Source: Apodospora peruviana
Taxonomy: Eukaryota; Ascomycota; Sordariomycetes; Sordariales; Lasiosphaeriaceae
Direction of reading: 5' to 3'
NCBI GenBank assembly: GCA_033439685.1
Contig: JAUEDM010000003.1
Location: 3,440,001 to 3,504,000 of the forward strand
DNA length: 64,000 nucleotides
This document shows positions 46,752 to 58,466 of this stretch, in pieces (the stretch's first letter is position 1; each line of letters begins with the position of its first letter). The notes beneath the pieces were generated by a model that was not told where the DNA came from, made no database searches, and was given only the letters and a program-made list of their open reading frames with translations. A program made the position numbers and the translations under genes.

Positions 46752-47757
46752 TTAAAACGTCTCTTGGTCGTCAAGCTGGTCAGCTTCCGGGATCTCAAAT
46801 CCCTCCTCGGTCGAGTACAGAATGGTCTGAATCTGCTTCACAAGACCGTCCTCTTGCTTCTCGAGTTCTGGATCCTCATCGACGGCCTGCTGGACAAGGA
46901 GCTCAATGTCGCGCAGCTTGCTGAAATAGAAGTCGCGCTCGCGCTCCAGACCGACGACCGTCTCCTTGAGCGTATTGTTCTCAGCCTGCAGGGCGGCGCT
47001 GGCAGCACCACCGCCGACCTTGGCACCGACTCTTGGGCCACCCGCAGTAGGGGTGGTACCCCCGGGACGTCGTGCCGCGGCACTACCTGTGGCGCGAGCG
47101 GCCGGGGCCGAGCTCGGGGGGAGAGAGCCGCCCTTCCGCCGAGCGACGGCATCGTAGTCGCCACCGGGGTAGTACTGATCCCAGAAGCGCTTCGTCCATT
47201 GCAGAAAATCGAGGTTGTCTTGCATCTTGCACTTCACTAGGGACTCGATAGGGATTGACTTCTCGATTTGGTGCTTGGTAAACGTGTCTGCGCAGCAGGG
47301 TTCGGTTAGATCGGGATGGAGCAACTTGGTGATTGCGGCGCGGGGGACTCACTCTGGAGGATCTTGAAGTTCTGGATGTAGGCATATTCGGTGTTTACGT
47401 TGAACTTGACGCGGGACATGGGCACGTCGAGGAAGATGCTGTCGTATACTTGGCAAAGCGCAGCCCTATCGCAAGACTCGGCGGTTAACCTTGATGCTGC
47501 GCAGAACGCTAGACGCTAATATCGACGTCCAACAATGTATTCTTCCGCAAGCTAATGGCCGCGGACGGGAGAGGGGAAGATTTGGAACTCACCCAGTACC
47601 ACACTGCTCGACCTTGGTCATGTTCAGTTGCAGCAGGCTGTTTAGCCACTGCAAAAGTTCTTGTCTGTATACCACGTGGCCATTAGATAGGAGTTCGTTC
47701 GCGACAGTCTGGTGGTCAGAGCGCGGGACAGGAGAGCACACACCGTGATTCACCCAT
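46752..47757 (-). CDS. BIM1: EB1-family microtubule plus-end protein (Bim1/Mal3)
   Basis: Four coding exons on the minus strand: 47757-47744, 47664-47593, 47465-47353 and 47287-46752, giving about 244 residues. Introns are GTGTGT..ACAG (79 bp), GTGAGT..ATAG (127 bp) and GTGAGT..GCAG (65 bp), and the phases agree. The first exon encodes only MGES plus part of an Arg codon. The calponin-homology domain reads QELLQWLNSLLQLN, TKVEQCGTGAALCQVYDSIF, RVKFNVNTEYAYIQNFKILQ and HQIEKSIPIESLVKCKMQDN. After a Pro/Gly linker comes the EB1 coiled coil with FYFSKLRDIELL, which recruits partners bearing SxIP or CAP-Gly motifs. EB1 tracks growing microtubule ends in spindle and cytoplasm. The exact exon fit makes this firm. 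Confidence 0.93.
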
Positions 47758-49754
47758 TTTGACTGGTTTGCTTGTTTGCGGGTCGAATATACAGAGTTGA
47801 GTCGCGGCGACGGTGACGTTCGCTTCGATGGGATCGGAGGGGGGGACGAAGACTCGGAACGGGAATACGCGTGACAGCCAGTGATGGCAAGATGCGCGGG
47901 TTCGGGAAAATGGAGGAAGGAGAGCTTTTTTTCTTGATTGAGTTTTGGGAAAGAAGGTGACCGTCGATGTTCCTTTCCCTGCGTTCGTCGGCCAGGCCAG
48001 CCAAGTGGAAATCAAAACCAAAATTCGGCGTCGGCCAATCAACCGTGGTGGGGGTTTGGCGGGGGTTGATGGAATAAGCCGTTGGTCTGTGCGCAGCATC
48101 TGAGATTCAGATTCCCCGGCCACGTGACCAGGCGTTTTTGTTGAAGAACTCACTGGTCCCGGAAATCTCACTCTTCAAACAAGAAAATGCAATGAAAGCA
48201 CCAAAGAATTGGTTTCAGAGTCGTTGAGCCTTCCCCTTCCAAAACCGAAACTTAAAACAACTCCTGCCCATATTTGGCAATAACCACGGTATTCAAACTT
48301 ATTACAAGTTATTCGAAGGCCAACTTCGAGCCTTATTAACAAGACTCAGTACTGTACATGTAACATCTGTTCTAGAGCATCCGATCATCGCAAATATCAA
48401 CACGCGGTTTCACCCTTTGATTCCAGACCAGTCCCGACTACTGTGAATTGCGACTGCTGATTCTAGATGTGCTGCATCTATCTTGACTCTTCATCAGTGA
48501 CAGTTCATGTCAGTTCCGGCCTTCGGGAAGAATTTCCATCGCCGAGGCGCCGGTGTCTTCTATCCTCGCCAGCATGTGCACACTCGACAGCTAGAAGAAG
48601 ACTGAGACGACCCTCCCCGGCGACTCCATACTCAACGGAGAATGCGTCGAGCAACCACAAAACAGTATACTGTGGCCAGGACTACTGGGTTTTGGGGTTG
48701 TTATGACGGCCATGTCCTAAGCACGCCCGACGACGAGGCCAATACGAAAGTGAACTGAAATGTTGACAGCGAAGAAGATATTTGCGAATAGGCCTCATGT
48801 CCTAGCCGGTAAGTGGCCAGCAATCACCTGCGCCAGCCATGGAAGGGGCCATGCCCAACATGGTTGCTGTTTTCAAACATGGAATCAAACGCATTGTTCA
48901 GGACGTCTGAAAGATGAATGAACTTATACTGGATGATTCAACCATCATATTAGACTTGCGTGTGCCCCACTTCTTCAAAGGAAGCACCTGCTGCAAGGTA
49001 CATATTTAGGTCGTCTCAGCCATTGACAAAAAAAGCCTACCACTCACTCAGTGTGGCGTCTCTGAAAAATCCTCTCAAGCAATACCTTGAAAATTCTAGA
49101 TTGGGACAGGCTACCAACCCTCGATGGCCAAAAATCTCGACCGACCACCGTATCGCCATCAAGACGAGGTATCCCGGGCCCAACCGCCTTACCTGATCTC
49201 TAGCGTATCCTTGGCGATGGATATCTAAGATCTCAGGGTCCAATTTGTACGGAATATGCAATATCTACTTGAGATATTACCCGGTTCCGTCCAAGTACCA
49301 CTGCGAAAATCCGCAATCGGTCACGGCAGAGTCCACCCGCCCAGGATATGCAGTTCCCATTAAAAACCGTAATCAAGCCGATGGGGTCTGCCGTGTTTAT
49401 GTGGTGCGTCTCGGACTTGAGCATCGGATGTCCCGATAACGGGCTCCATCAGATTCCACTGCAGTTTCTTGACTCGAATCCTTTTAGCGGTCAGTCATGT
49501 GCGCTGACGTGCTTGTGCGATTGGTCCTATCTGACAAAATTGGCTACGTTTTTACTGGCGCCTTCACCTATCTGGATACCTATCTGACCTGTACTCAGCA
49601 ACACAACATCCTCGATCCTATCTATAAACTCACAAAGACTAAACTTACAGTTTACGTCCCTTCTCGCTCAAGCTCCATTCTAGAATATTACCGTTTGGAT
49701 CCGCCTTTTCTTTCAAAAAAAAAAAGATTATAATCAGCACCAGAAACGGAGACA
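47758..49754. other. 2-kb intergenic region, EB1 promoter to GT8 gene
   Basis: No supported gene. Short frames at 48467-49733 lack domains. A TATA-like CTATCTATAAAC lies near 49620-49630, about 130 bp before the next ATG. Confidence 0.4.
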
Positions 49755-50807
49755 ATGGCCGCCCCGCAATACGACCCCTCCAAGATCTGGAGCACCCTGC
49801 TCACAAACAGAGGCTATTTTGGAGGCGCCCTAGTCCTCAACCACACGCTGCGCAAGACAGGCTCCAAGTACCAGCTCAAGATTATGGTCACGCGCGATGT
49901 TGAGGCCGACACCGAATTCATGGAGGCGTTTGCTGCCGCCGGCATTCCGACTATTGTCGTCGACAAGATTGAGCCGGCGCCCAGGGACGGCAAGGTCAAC
50001 AAGGGAACATGGGAGAAGCTCGCGCCGTGGGGAATGACTGAATATGAGGTATTACCTTTTGACTGATCCGATACACGTGGCTCAGCCTGATACTGATATA
50101 ATGAATAGAGGATCGTGCTTCTGGACAGCGACCAGATCATCCGTCAAAACATCGACGACATGATGACCATGGACCTTCCCGACGGTTACGTTGCCGCATC
50201 TCACGCGTGCACCTGCAATCCCAAGAAGCTCGCGCATTACCCCAAAGACTGGTAAATATACCGACTCTTCCCTCTCAAACATCCATCTTATGATTTCTCT
50301 TGAAAAAGGGTCCCCGAGAACTGCGCCTTCTCGGCCGCCAACCAGGCGACAGGCGAACCGGCGGCCATCACGGAGGACTGCCCGCGCAACCATCACCTGC
50401 TCAACAGCGGCACCGTGATTCTACGCCCGTCCAAAAAAGAGTACGACGAGCTGATTCATGCCATGAACACGCACCCGGACGTGCCCAACATGATCTTTTT
50501 CGATCAGGATTTGTTGGCCATCGTCTACCGCGGCAAGTGGAAGCCGCTGCCGTACACGTACAACGCGCTCAAGCCGATGCGCTCGTGCCACGCCGGTCTG
50601 TGGAAGGACGACGACGTCAAGATTCTGCATTACATTCTTGCCAAGCCGTGGAAGAGCCGGACGTACGGGGATGATCTGATTGAGTCGACCCACAGGTTGT
50701 GGTGGGATGAGTATGCCGAGGTTGAGCGCGAGTGGACTACGAGTGAAGAGGAGAATAAGCGGAGGTTGTGGAAGAGTGTTGTCGTGCCGGTTGTTGCGCA
50801 GGAGTGA
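49755..50807 (+). CDS. Glycosyltransferase family 8-type (glycogenin-like) protein
   Basis: Exons are 49755-50048, 50109-50251 and 50309-50807, with introns of 60 and 57 bp, giving about 311 residues. The nucleotide-sugar fold is shown by LLTNRGYFGGALVLNHTL at the start, the metal-binding DxD in VLLDSDQI (Asp104, Asp106), LNSGTVILRPS, FFDQDLLAIV and KPWKS near the C terminus, the order found in glycogenin and galactinol synthase-like enzymes. There is no signal peptide or membrane helix, so a cytosolic enzyme using a UDP-sugar is likely; the acceptor is unknown. It is too short and lacks the C-terminal part of a full glycogenin. Intron 2 has a purine-rich acceptor (AAAAAG) but restores the Trp codon and frame exactly. 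Confidence 0.85.
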
Positions 50808-51260
50808 TAATTAAGTATCAGTTGAGGTTCAGCATAATTTGCATACATTCTGTCGAGCCGAGGTGCGTCGGCTGCCGCGGGTTCTGTGATGATTACCTCT
50901 AGCGGGTGAAGCCTTTTGACTTGTCTGTTTGAGTTGTCCTTGGATTCCGATCATTGTTGGGTGAATACTCGTAGCAACTAGCGACAGGCTGCTAGGTGAC
51001 ATTTGGAGAAGGCCTGCCGCTTTTGCTATTTTTGGGGAGTTTGCTGCTATACCATAGTTAATTAAACGTCAGGGAACTACTTAACCAAGCTAGGCGGTAT
51101 TTCGTCCTCAGGTTTGTTTCATGTTAAAACGTCTTGTGAGGTAAAGAGGGGAAAGCGAGTCTAGGCAGCAAAGACGATACAAACCCGAATTTTCCAGCTC
51201 CAACATATTCAAGGGAAGGAATCCCAAATCATCTACACCAATAAGGCAAATACCGAGACG
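50808..51260. other. Intergenic between GT8 and methyltransferase genes
   Basis: Spacer and promoter; no gene seen. Confidence 0.4.
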
Positions 51261-52250
51261 ATGGCTTCCCGAAAGATCGAATTCTACGCCGAAGTCGAGG
51301 CCTCGGTGCTTACCGAGTCTGCAAGAAAGCTGTTGCGCGAGTACAGCGGCATTCCTGACGCCAAGATCAACAGCCATGTTGAAGCAATCGTAAGTCCGTC
51401 ATGTCATACAGGCAGAGGTGTAATCAGTATTCAAAGTTAGTAGCTAACCAGAAAACAACAGAGACTGGAAGCCTTCCAAGTTGTAAGCAGCCTCACCCAA
51501 TCCAACCCTTTCCCTTCATCCATACTTACCCATCTCCGTACCGGTTAGTGCCCGTACCCCTGCATAGGCATGTTTCAGTTCCTCGACCTGAGCCTGTCAT
51601 CCATGACCTCCATCTACGCAGAGGTCCTGCAGCGCCTCAAGACCGGCAACAAGTTCCTCGATCTAGGCTGCTGTCTCGGCCAAGAGATCCGCCAGCTGGT
51701 GTTTGACGGCGCGCCCTCCGCCAACACATACGGTGTCGACCTCTACGGCGGGTTTTTCGCCGTCGGATACAAGCTTTTTGCCGACAGAGACAGACTACAA
51801 ACGACTTTCATAGCGGCGGACATCTTTGACGAGCTTTCACCGCTTGCCACCACGCAACTGGCTGGACAGATCGATATCGTTTATGTCGGGGCGGTGTTTC
51901 ATCTCTTTAGCTTGCAGGAGCAGGAGATGATGGCTGTTCGGCTTGTCCAGCTGCTCGCGCCGCGGGCTGGATCGCTTATTATTGGAAGGCAGTCGGGCAG
52001 CGAAGAGGCCGGGGAGTTCTCGAGGGCTGGAGATAAAAATGGGAAGAGCCATTTCCGGCATAATCCGCAGAGTTGGAGGGAGCTGTGGGACCGTGTTGGC
52101 GAGAGGACGGGGAGTAAGTGGCATGTTGAGGAGGCGGATCTGAGTGCTCCTGAGTTTGGGTTGTCCTCTGCGGCGGCAGAGGGAATGTCGGCGGAGATTC
52201 GGAACAAGATGAGTGCCAAGGGGTTGAGGTTCGTTGTTAGACGGATGTGA
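51261..52250 (+). CDS. SAM-dependent methyltransferase (class I fold)
   Basis: Exons are 51261-51389, a 21-base exon 51462-51482 and 51549-52250, giving about 283 residues. The splice phases agree and the tiny middle exon supplies RLEAFQV, joining HVEAI to CPYPCIGMFQFLDLSLS. The SAM-binding site is motif I, NKFLDLGCCLGQEIRQL, then GVDLYGGFF as the acidic motif II region, TFIAADIFDE and DIVYVGAVFHLFSLQEQ. The N terminus (MASRKIEFYAEVEASVLTES) and this arrangement are common in fungal methyltransferases of uncertain substrate, some of which sit in metabolite clusters. No polyketide, peptide or P450 gene is nearby, so a pathway cannot be assigned. Cytosolic; no leader. Confidence 0.82.
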
Positions 52251-53627
52251 GGATCGTGGAAGATGAATGTCTGGTTAGTAATGACATAACATACCGGACC
52301 TTATCGCTGTTGGTACATGTATTGATACTGTTGCTCGAGGGCAACCCAGGCATACCTATAGGCGCCATCCTGATACCCGTTTTCCAAGTACCCCTAGCCG
52401 TGCTCGAGTACAGTGAACCTCGCTGGCTAAGGCGGGACCCTGAGGAGGTCTCTCCAAGACTTGCAGTACTAGTACTGGCGAGGATTCCCACGGCAGGATA
52501 AGATAACACAATTGTGAAACTTCCCAAGGTGGTCCCAAAGGCCAAGACTTCTGGTGAGCTTGGAGGACGCAAATTTGGTTAGCAGTTTGGTGAAGGGATC
52601 GATTATAAGGTGTCAAAGCGTCTATTTGCTTCAATTTGTAGACTTTAACGGCGTAACTAGGTATTTACCGTGGAATAGCGTACAGGTATTCGCAGGTACC
52701 TACGTGATGCAGGTGTCAGACCAACTTCGTGGCCTGCTCAGCGCTTCACACGCATTACCCTGCTGGTAAAGGATTGAATGGCCGCAACATCCGGCCCACC
52801 AATCATCACCGCCACCACCACGAACCCAAACTCAGACATCCATCCAGTGAGCCTTGCAAGCCACTCAACACCAAGCCAATCGGTATCCGCGTACCCTCTT
52901 CGCAAGCATGGGTTTTGCAGCTGGTGTGGCGTGGGATGGGTGGATGAAATTGCTAAGGGTGGGTTTGTATGCAGGAGTGAGGCTTGAAGATTGAAACCCT
53001 CTGCTGTTCTGCACTGGGTTGAGAGCCCCGAAAGGCAAATAGCAAGAATCCGTTCTGGTTCCGGATTGCCTTTGATCTTGACACCCACCAACCTCTGTTG
53101 TCATGGATTCAAGGAGCTGAAAGCGTCAATACGAAGGCACCCACTGGGTGTATGCCCCAGCTCTCCATGTCCCAAGTCTGGAGCTGTCAACCCTAAAGTG
53201 TTCGTAAAAAGATCCATGTCTGAACTACAGTTGCCTCGGCCTACACATGAAGTCATGTCAACCCGTGACAGCCACATATCGCTCGTCTTAAACTGTTTGT
53301 TGGACGCAGTACTCCGATCTTTTCTCCTGGTTTGGCTTAACGCTGGCCATGAGCTGGAGCCCCTGGCGCTTGAAAAATGAACTCAAAAACGGTTAACTAC
53401 CTTAGGTACCGTGTCTAGGTACCTAACCTCCCTCAGAGTCTTCAACAGTTGGGTCATTTTTTCTTTTACTCCTTCAATTTCTTTTACAGAAGCCCGTACA
53501 AACCTCCTTATCATCATCATACTTACCTTGTTAGTCTTTTCCAAATTCTGCATACCCGTGCACTTAGCCGGGCTCGACCTGTGAGGGTTGACACCAACCA
53601 CGACCAGTGCCATTCCCACGGCTGTTC
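52251..53627. other. Intergenic with a solo MITE tip
   Basis: No gene is supported. A copy of the MITE terminal repeat lies at 52662-52683 and a TAGGTACC-type tract near 53402-53427. Confidence 0.4.
52662..52683. repeat. Solo copy of the MITE terminal repeat
   Basis: TATTTACCGTGGAATAGCGT then AC matches the right end of the element at 4345-4366 with one difference. No matching opposite end is seen nearby. Confidence 0.55.
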
Positions 53628-55570
53628 ATGGAAACCATCTTTGGCAACGGCTCAACCACACACGCACAAGCAACCTGGAGACCTGAACCGAGACACCGCG
53701 GCACGTATGGCATACTGACTTCATGCCTGTTCACCATCGGAATTTGCGTCTGGACGGCCGTTCACCTCAATATCCCCGCGCGCGAGGAGGAGCCGTGGGA
53801 TACCGTATCTCAGTCGGTTCTCTGGAAAAAAGGTTCGGTGCAAGTGGCCGTGGAATCGACTGAGTTGGCCAGGACAGACGGTGCGCAAACTCTCGTCGAT
53901 GCTCTTGGGGTTTTTTTTCGCGCCGGAGGTGGTATGTAGCAAACAATACCAAGTTGCCGTGGCAGCATACATGCATATATAATGCAATTAGCAGGACTAA
54001 CATTTTATTGTCTTTTTGCCTACCCCAGATTGTATTCTCGGCGTACCAACAGTACAAGGATGCCAGCTCTCTTGGCTCTGATGTGGTTGAAAGTCTTCCG
54101 GCAAGCCTCGAGGATGGAGCAAGACGACGCAATAAGTGGACACTAGTCTAATCCACAGTTTTTTTGCAGTCATGGGCGGGTTTGAAGTTGCTATCATGGA
54201 CAAGAACCATGACTTTCTTCCCGAGAAGATGTCCGGTGCAGCACGAAGCTGCCTCACTTTGACCCCAGACGGGCTTCGTCTGCTCGCCCAGGAGCACCCA
54301 AATCTGATTGAAGATCTTTCGGTCCGACAGCTGCAGGACAAGAGCAAGTCCAATGCTCTTGTGAAAACGCTTGTCTGTGTTCAAGGTATTACAAACCCTT
54401 CGTCCTCTATACCCTGTCCAGGATTCTCTTAGGTCCCAGCCTGAGGTGTTGCTGCTAGCAAAGCATACTGAGATCTAGCAGTTTCCTGGTTCTGTGTTCA
54501 ATGCATCACGAGGGCTTCTCAGCGCATGGGGATCAGCTTTTCTGGAGCTCATCACCTTCGGACATGCGCTGTGCACTCTTGTCACCTATGTGATCTGGTG
54601 GAGTAAGCCCCATGACATCGAAGAGGCGGTACAACTCCTCATCCACGCCGGCCCAGAGTCTCAGGTAGTTGCTGCCATGTGCATGGCGAGCAAATTGGAC
54701 TGCGACAATCCTGAGATTGAACTGATCCGCCAGGTGGGAGAGCGGGTCAGGGGCAGGACCGACAAGTCCGAAATGCTTGTTGAGTTAACCCATCAAGGTA
54801 CTCTATACGAGAGCTGGAAAGTTGTTAAAGGGGGGCCGATACCTAATGACAGGCCGATCTGGAGCCTCCAAGGCGAGGAGCAGAGAACCTTGCACAAATT
54901 ACACGCACCTCTCGAAGTTCAGCACCCAGCAATACCGGATGGCGCCAACAACAAGCAAGATTTTAAGCTCATATTTCGGGATCCAATGACGCACCCAGAT
55001 ATGAGGGATGATCTTCCTCTCAAGGGAGAATACATCGATGCGCAGGCCGATATCCCACGAGGGATGGCCTACATCAACATCCCCAAACGTGATCTCCATC
55101 GTTACAATCTCGCGTTCAACCGAGGGATGGCCTACATCAACATCCCCAAACGTGATCTCCATCGTTACAATCTCGCGTTCAACAGACCTAAGATCCCGCG
55201 CTGGGGAAGATCACTGCTCACGGACCGCGCCCGAAACATCCCAAGACTCCGAGAAATGCGCGAGGACAGGGCGATCTGCTTCGGGTTCGGCCTCGCCGGC
55301 CTCGTCTACGGCGGGCTGCACTGCCTGACGTGGAACGCACCCTTCGCCACCAAGGCCGAAACAATTTTATGGCGCATCTCCAGCGTCACGATATCGTTGA
55401 CCGGGCTGCTGGTGCTGCTTCTCTACACATGGAAGCTGACCCCTTCTGCCATGAACATCGCCGACCACGGGCACGACTTTGTGTCTTGGTGGGCCGACCT
55501 GCCGCTGTCCCGCTGGCTCCTACCCAAGGGCTTCAAAGACCATCACCCACACAATGATGAGCCCCTATGA
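53628..55570 (+). pseudogene. Broken multi-pass fungal membrane protein gene
   Basis: The N terminus (METIFGNGS, then RGTYGILTSCLFTIGICVWT, AVHLNIP) and inner motifs (SSMLLGFFFAPE, FSAYQQYKDA, HSFFAVMGGF, FCVQCITR, FLELITFGHALCTL) are the usual order of a large fungal membrane-protein family of unknown function. The frame is broken three times: in an A6 run at 53826-53831, at about 54146-54150 where TAA intervenes, and in a T4 run at 54538-54541. Introns at 53932-54028 and 54386-54481 are otherwise intact. A 63-bp exact tandem duplication at about 55072-55197 adds an in-frame repeat of 21 residues. Intact splice sites suggest recent decay, or sequencing error in homopolymers. Last helices lie near 55290-55430. 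Confidence 0.7.
55072..55197. repeat. 63-bp exact tandem duplication
   Basis: Two adjacent copies of a 63-bp unit, each coding for RGMAYINIPKRDLHRYNLAF plus Asn, sit inside the broken membrane-protein gene. The copies look identical, so the duplication is recent. Confidence 0.9.
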
Positions 55571-56269
55571 GCAGGCGAGACCAACCGGGAGAGGACTGCT
55601 TTCTACCTGAGATTTGCACCGATTTGGATTCTCGTCCACGGCCTTATGATATACTACGAATACCTCCTCTTCCTGTCCGTGGGTTTGTGTCTGTGTGCCA
55701 GGGTCTTTCTGGTTGGCGAGCCTTCCATCAACCTTGTTCACCTGCCGGACTCGGCCTACGACGTACCTCAGTGGTCGCAGTACGTGCCGCACGTTGTGTG
55801 ATTACTGTCTGAATGAACGGTGTGTATGAGAGCGGGGGGTGGGCTCTTAAAATGTTAATACCGAGAGAGGTCAAAGTGATGATCGATCTTGCGCGTGGTG
55901 TTTATATGTATGGTCGTTACGTGTAATCACTACTTTAAACTCACTCTTGTCTCCTGTCTAATAGAGAGGACGTTATACAGTAGTTGGGACACATGCGTTG
56001 TGAAATCATAGAATTAGGTGTTTTAGCTACTCAAAACTGACTGAGCTCAAGGCCGAGTAATAACGTATCTTCCCGTGTTCTTAAACCCTATTGTCTTTGT
56101 CTAGCCAGAGCTTCCGGACAGAGTCCTCATTCTTCTTATGTCGCAGTCCCAAATGGAAGCCCCGGCGCTTCAAAGCATTGGCGGTCGTTCCCTCAATCTG
56201 GCCATCATCAGACTCGGCGTTATGGTTGGCTGGTCTTCCGAGCGCCCATCGTAACGCACCACGTGGTCC
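55571..56269. other. Intergenic, no gene seen
   Basis: 3' flank of the pseudogene. No domain or splice pattern is recognisable in the short frames. Confidence 0.35.
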
Positions 56270-56538
56270 TCAAACGACATGGTAAAATACTCCTCTCAGA
56301 AAGTATACCGCCTGCTTCAGATTGCGGCTCATGGTGGACCCTAGGCCTAGGAAGATAACAACAGCCACCGCAAAGAAGGGCAAAGCGACAGCGACGAACA
56401 CAGTGGAAAACACCCAGTTATCCGGCGGCTGGATGTCAAACGTGTCTATGCTGAACAGAGACTAACCCTTTTGTTAGAATTGTCTCCAGATACACTATGA
56501 AAGATATGTGTGTGAGAAGGCAAAGTTCTGGACTTACC
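56270..56538 (-). pseudogene. Minus-strand relic: spliced transmembrane C-terminal fragment
   Basis: Minus-strand exon 56450-56270 encodes FDIQPPDNWVFSTVFVAVAL, PFFAVAVVIFLGLG, a short basic stretch and a stop. It is preceded by a clean intron (56537-56451, GTAAGT..TTCAG). Upstream of the donor the frame meets a TAG within about 35 bases and no longer exon can be found, as the plus-strand gene begins there. The Asp-Ile-Gln-Pro..Trp followed by one hydrophobic helix resembles the end of fungal CorA-like or ankyrin-type membrane proteins, but that is a weak match. It looks like the last piece of a lost gene. Confidence 0.4.
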
Positions 56539-56587
56539 ACGACAAGTGACAGCGCTCTTTATAACGAGCCGACTACGTGATCCAACC

Positions 56588-58103
56588 ATGTCTATCACAA
56601 TCTCGAGTTACGTGCTCCTAGTCGCGGACTTCGAAAGGGAAATATGCAACCACCTTTGGTGTGCTGCAAAGTGCCAGCCAGAACAAATCTACGAGTACAA
56701 GAAGCTCGGTGATGGCCGAGTGATTCGAGGCCACTGCAGCTACATGGGCCACCTGCGCTACGACAGCACGCACGACTACCGCCAATTCCGCAACTTCATA
56801 GACATCGCGATACTGCCGAAGAAAGGATGTCCAGAGGGTATGCTACTCCATCGCGCGTTGCCAAACTCGACCGTCTTTTGGGTAGAACGGCTCGACCCAG
56901 AGCAGGCCATCCTGACCTATCTCGTCAGCCAAGCACACAACGGGAGCGAGCAGGTCGACCAGACACAAATACCAGAGGACTATCCCCTTCCGGACCACTG
57001 GTTGTGGCAGTTATACGGTTGGCGGAACGATTCGCTTCCAGCAGATCTTTGGCCCGACGAGGCTACGCTGATGATGACCGAATCTCCATTCCAGCTTTCA
57101 TCCTCAGACCCATTTCCCAAGGCAAGCGTGTCTGCAGCCTGACGACCATTTCCCTATTCCGTTCTGTCCCAGGGACGAGTGTCGCTTTTCCACCGCAGTC
57201 ACTCGCCGCGCTTCTGGCGACTTGTCCCATTATATGGTGTCTACGGGTCTGTCGGATTCCTCATCCTTGCCGTCTGCGTTATCCCATGGAAAAGGAGCGT
57301 GACAGGTTTCTGTACAGTCATCACAATCTACAGGAGCCCCGACTTCCGAGAACTGGTACAAATCGGCAAGCACAGTAGCATGGAGGAGCTCACGAGGGAA
57401 AATTACGTCCCGGCCAGGGTTTTTCAACTGGGCCGACTCATCAGCACGGCAACGCTCATTCCGGCGGTTCTCCTGCTAACCAAACTCTGTCTTGTCAAGG
57501 CGCCGTGCTGGCTTCCCTGCTCTGCCTTGTTGTCCTCATGGGTCCATCAATACTGTTACAGCTGCTAATCCTTTTTCAGGCACCCATTACAGGCAACAGC
57601 CCGGAGGAATTGAGGAGCACATCCGAATCGCTAGACGCTCTCTGCAGGATAGGAAACGTGTTCCGCGGCCGATTGGGAGACCGCTCACGGCTGCCTGAAC
57701 CAACGCCATTATGTTGATGCCGCCAACGCAATATGTTGATGCCGCCAACGCAGATCTTGCGCTGGAATCTGGTCTGGCCTTAAGTCTTGTGGCCGTGTTC
57801 CAGTATGTATGGCTTAGTCACGCGTCATCTGTTCCGGCGATATTCCTCGTGTTCAATCTCCCGCCGCCGTGGAGCCTCTTTTCTGCCATCTTCCACATCT
57901 TGTTCGTTTCCTATACTCTCACCGCCAGCGTATCAATTTCAAGGTGGTGGGCACCGACGCGAAGTTCTACCTTTTATCAGATTGGCGCTTTCTTTGTTGA
58001 CCTGGTTCATCTCGCGCTTTGGGGCCTGTCTTATGCCTTCTCTTTGACGGTTGATGATGAGTTCCAAACGAAGAAGCCCAGCTTGGTGGAGTGGTTTCCG
58101 TAG
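56588..58103 (+). pseudogene. Second broken membrane-protein gene
   Basis: From ATG 56588 the frame codes a soluble-looking region (MSITISSYVLLVADF to SSSDPFPKAS). A 45-bp intron (57127-57171, GTGTCT..CCCAG) can remove a TGA and join GRVSLFHRSHSPRFW and a helix (GSVGFLILAVCVI). A second possible intron (about 57495-57580, weak GTCAAG donor, GCTAAT branch point, TTTTTCAG) joins TKLCL to APITGNSPEEL. Near 57709-57753 a 21-bp unit is duplicated with extra bases, shifting frame by 23; without it EPTPYVDAANADLALESG would read through into three more helices ending KPSLVEWFP. I do not recognise the family. The gene is probably inactive unless splicing hides the duplication. Confidence 0.5.
57709..57753. 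repeat. 21-bp tandem duplication causing a frameshift
   Basis: The unit TATGTTGATGCCGCCAACGC plus A occurs twice, separated by one base. The insertion totals 23 bp and breaks the surrounding reading frame. Confidence 0.8.
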
Positions 58104-58466
58104 TTCCGTCGTCTGTAGCACGGGTGCGATATTTTACTGTATTTTCTCTGTGCTAAACTACATTCCATACATGTAGAGGTAACCAACGCACCTTTCACAT
58201 CAGCTCATCCTTCTCACTGCCCCAGGTAAGTTATAGGTCATGAATAGGTCTATTTCCGAAAAGAGAAACATTGAGGCACAGCCCCAAATTTTCTCCTATT
58301 TTATTTTGTCTGCTCTAGACCTAATTTAGGTTGTATATACCGGACTCTTGCAACTCCACGGAAGTTTCAAGGCTACCCGCGGACTCGCGATATATTTAAT
58401 GCAAACCATATTCATTCTCAGAGAAACATTTATTCGCTCCTTGGTTTCCTAAATCAAGACAAGGGA
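58104..58466. other. Convergent intergenic region
   Basis: AT-rich 3' flank between the broken membrane gene (+) and the SDR (-). No gene is seen. Confidence 0.4.

Noticed and set aside
54146..54168. Short intron to explain the second frame break of the pseudogene
   Set aside because: The only GT..AG pair would be under 35 bases and leads into a wrong frame.
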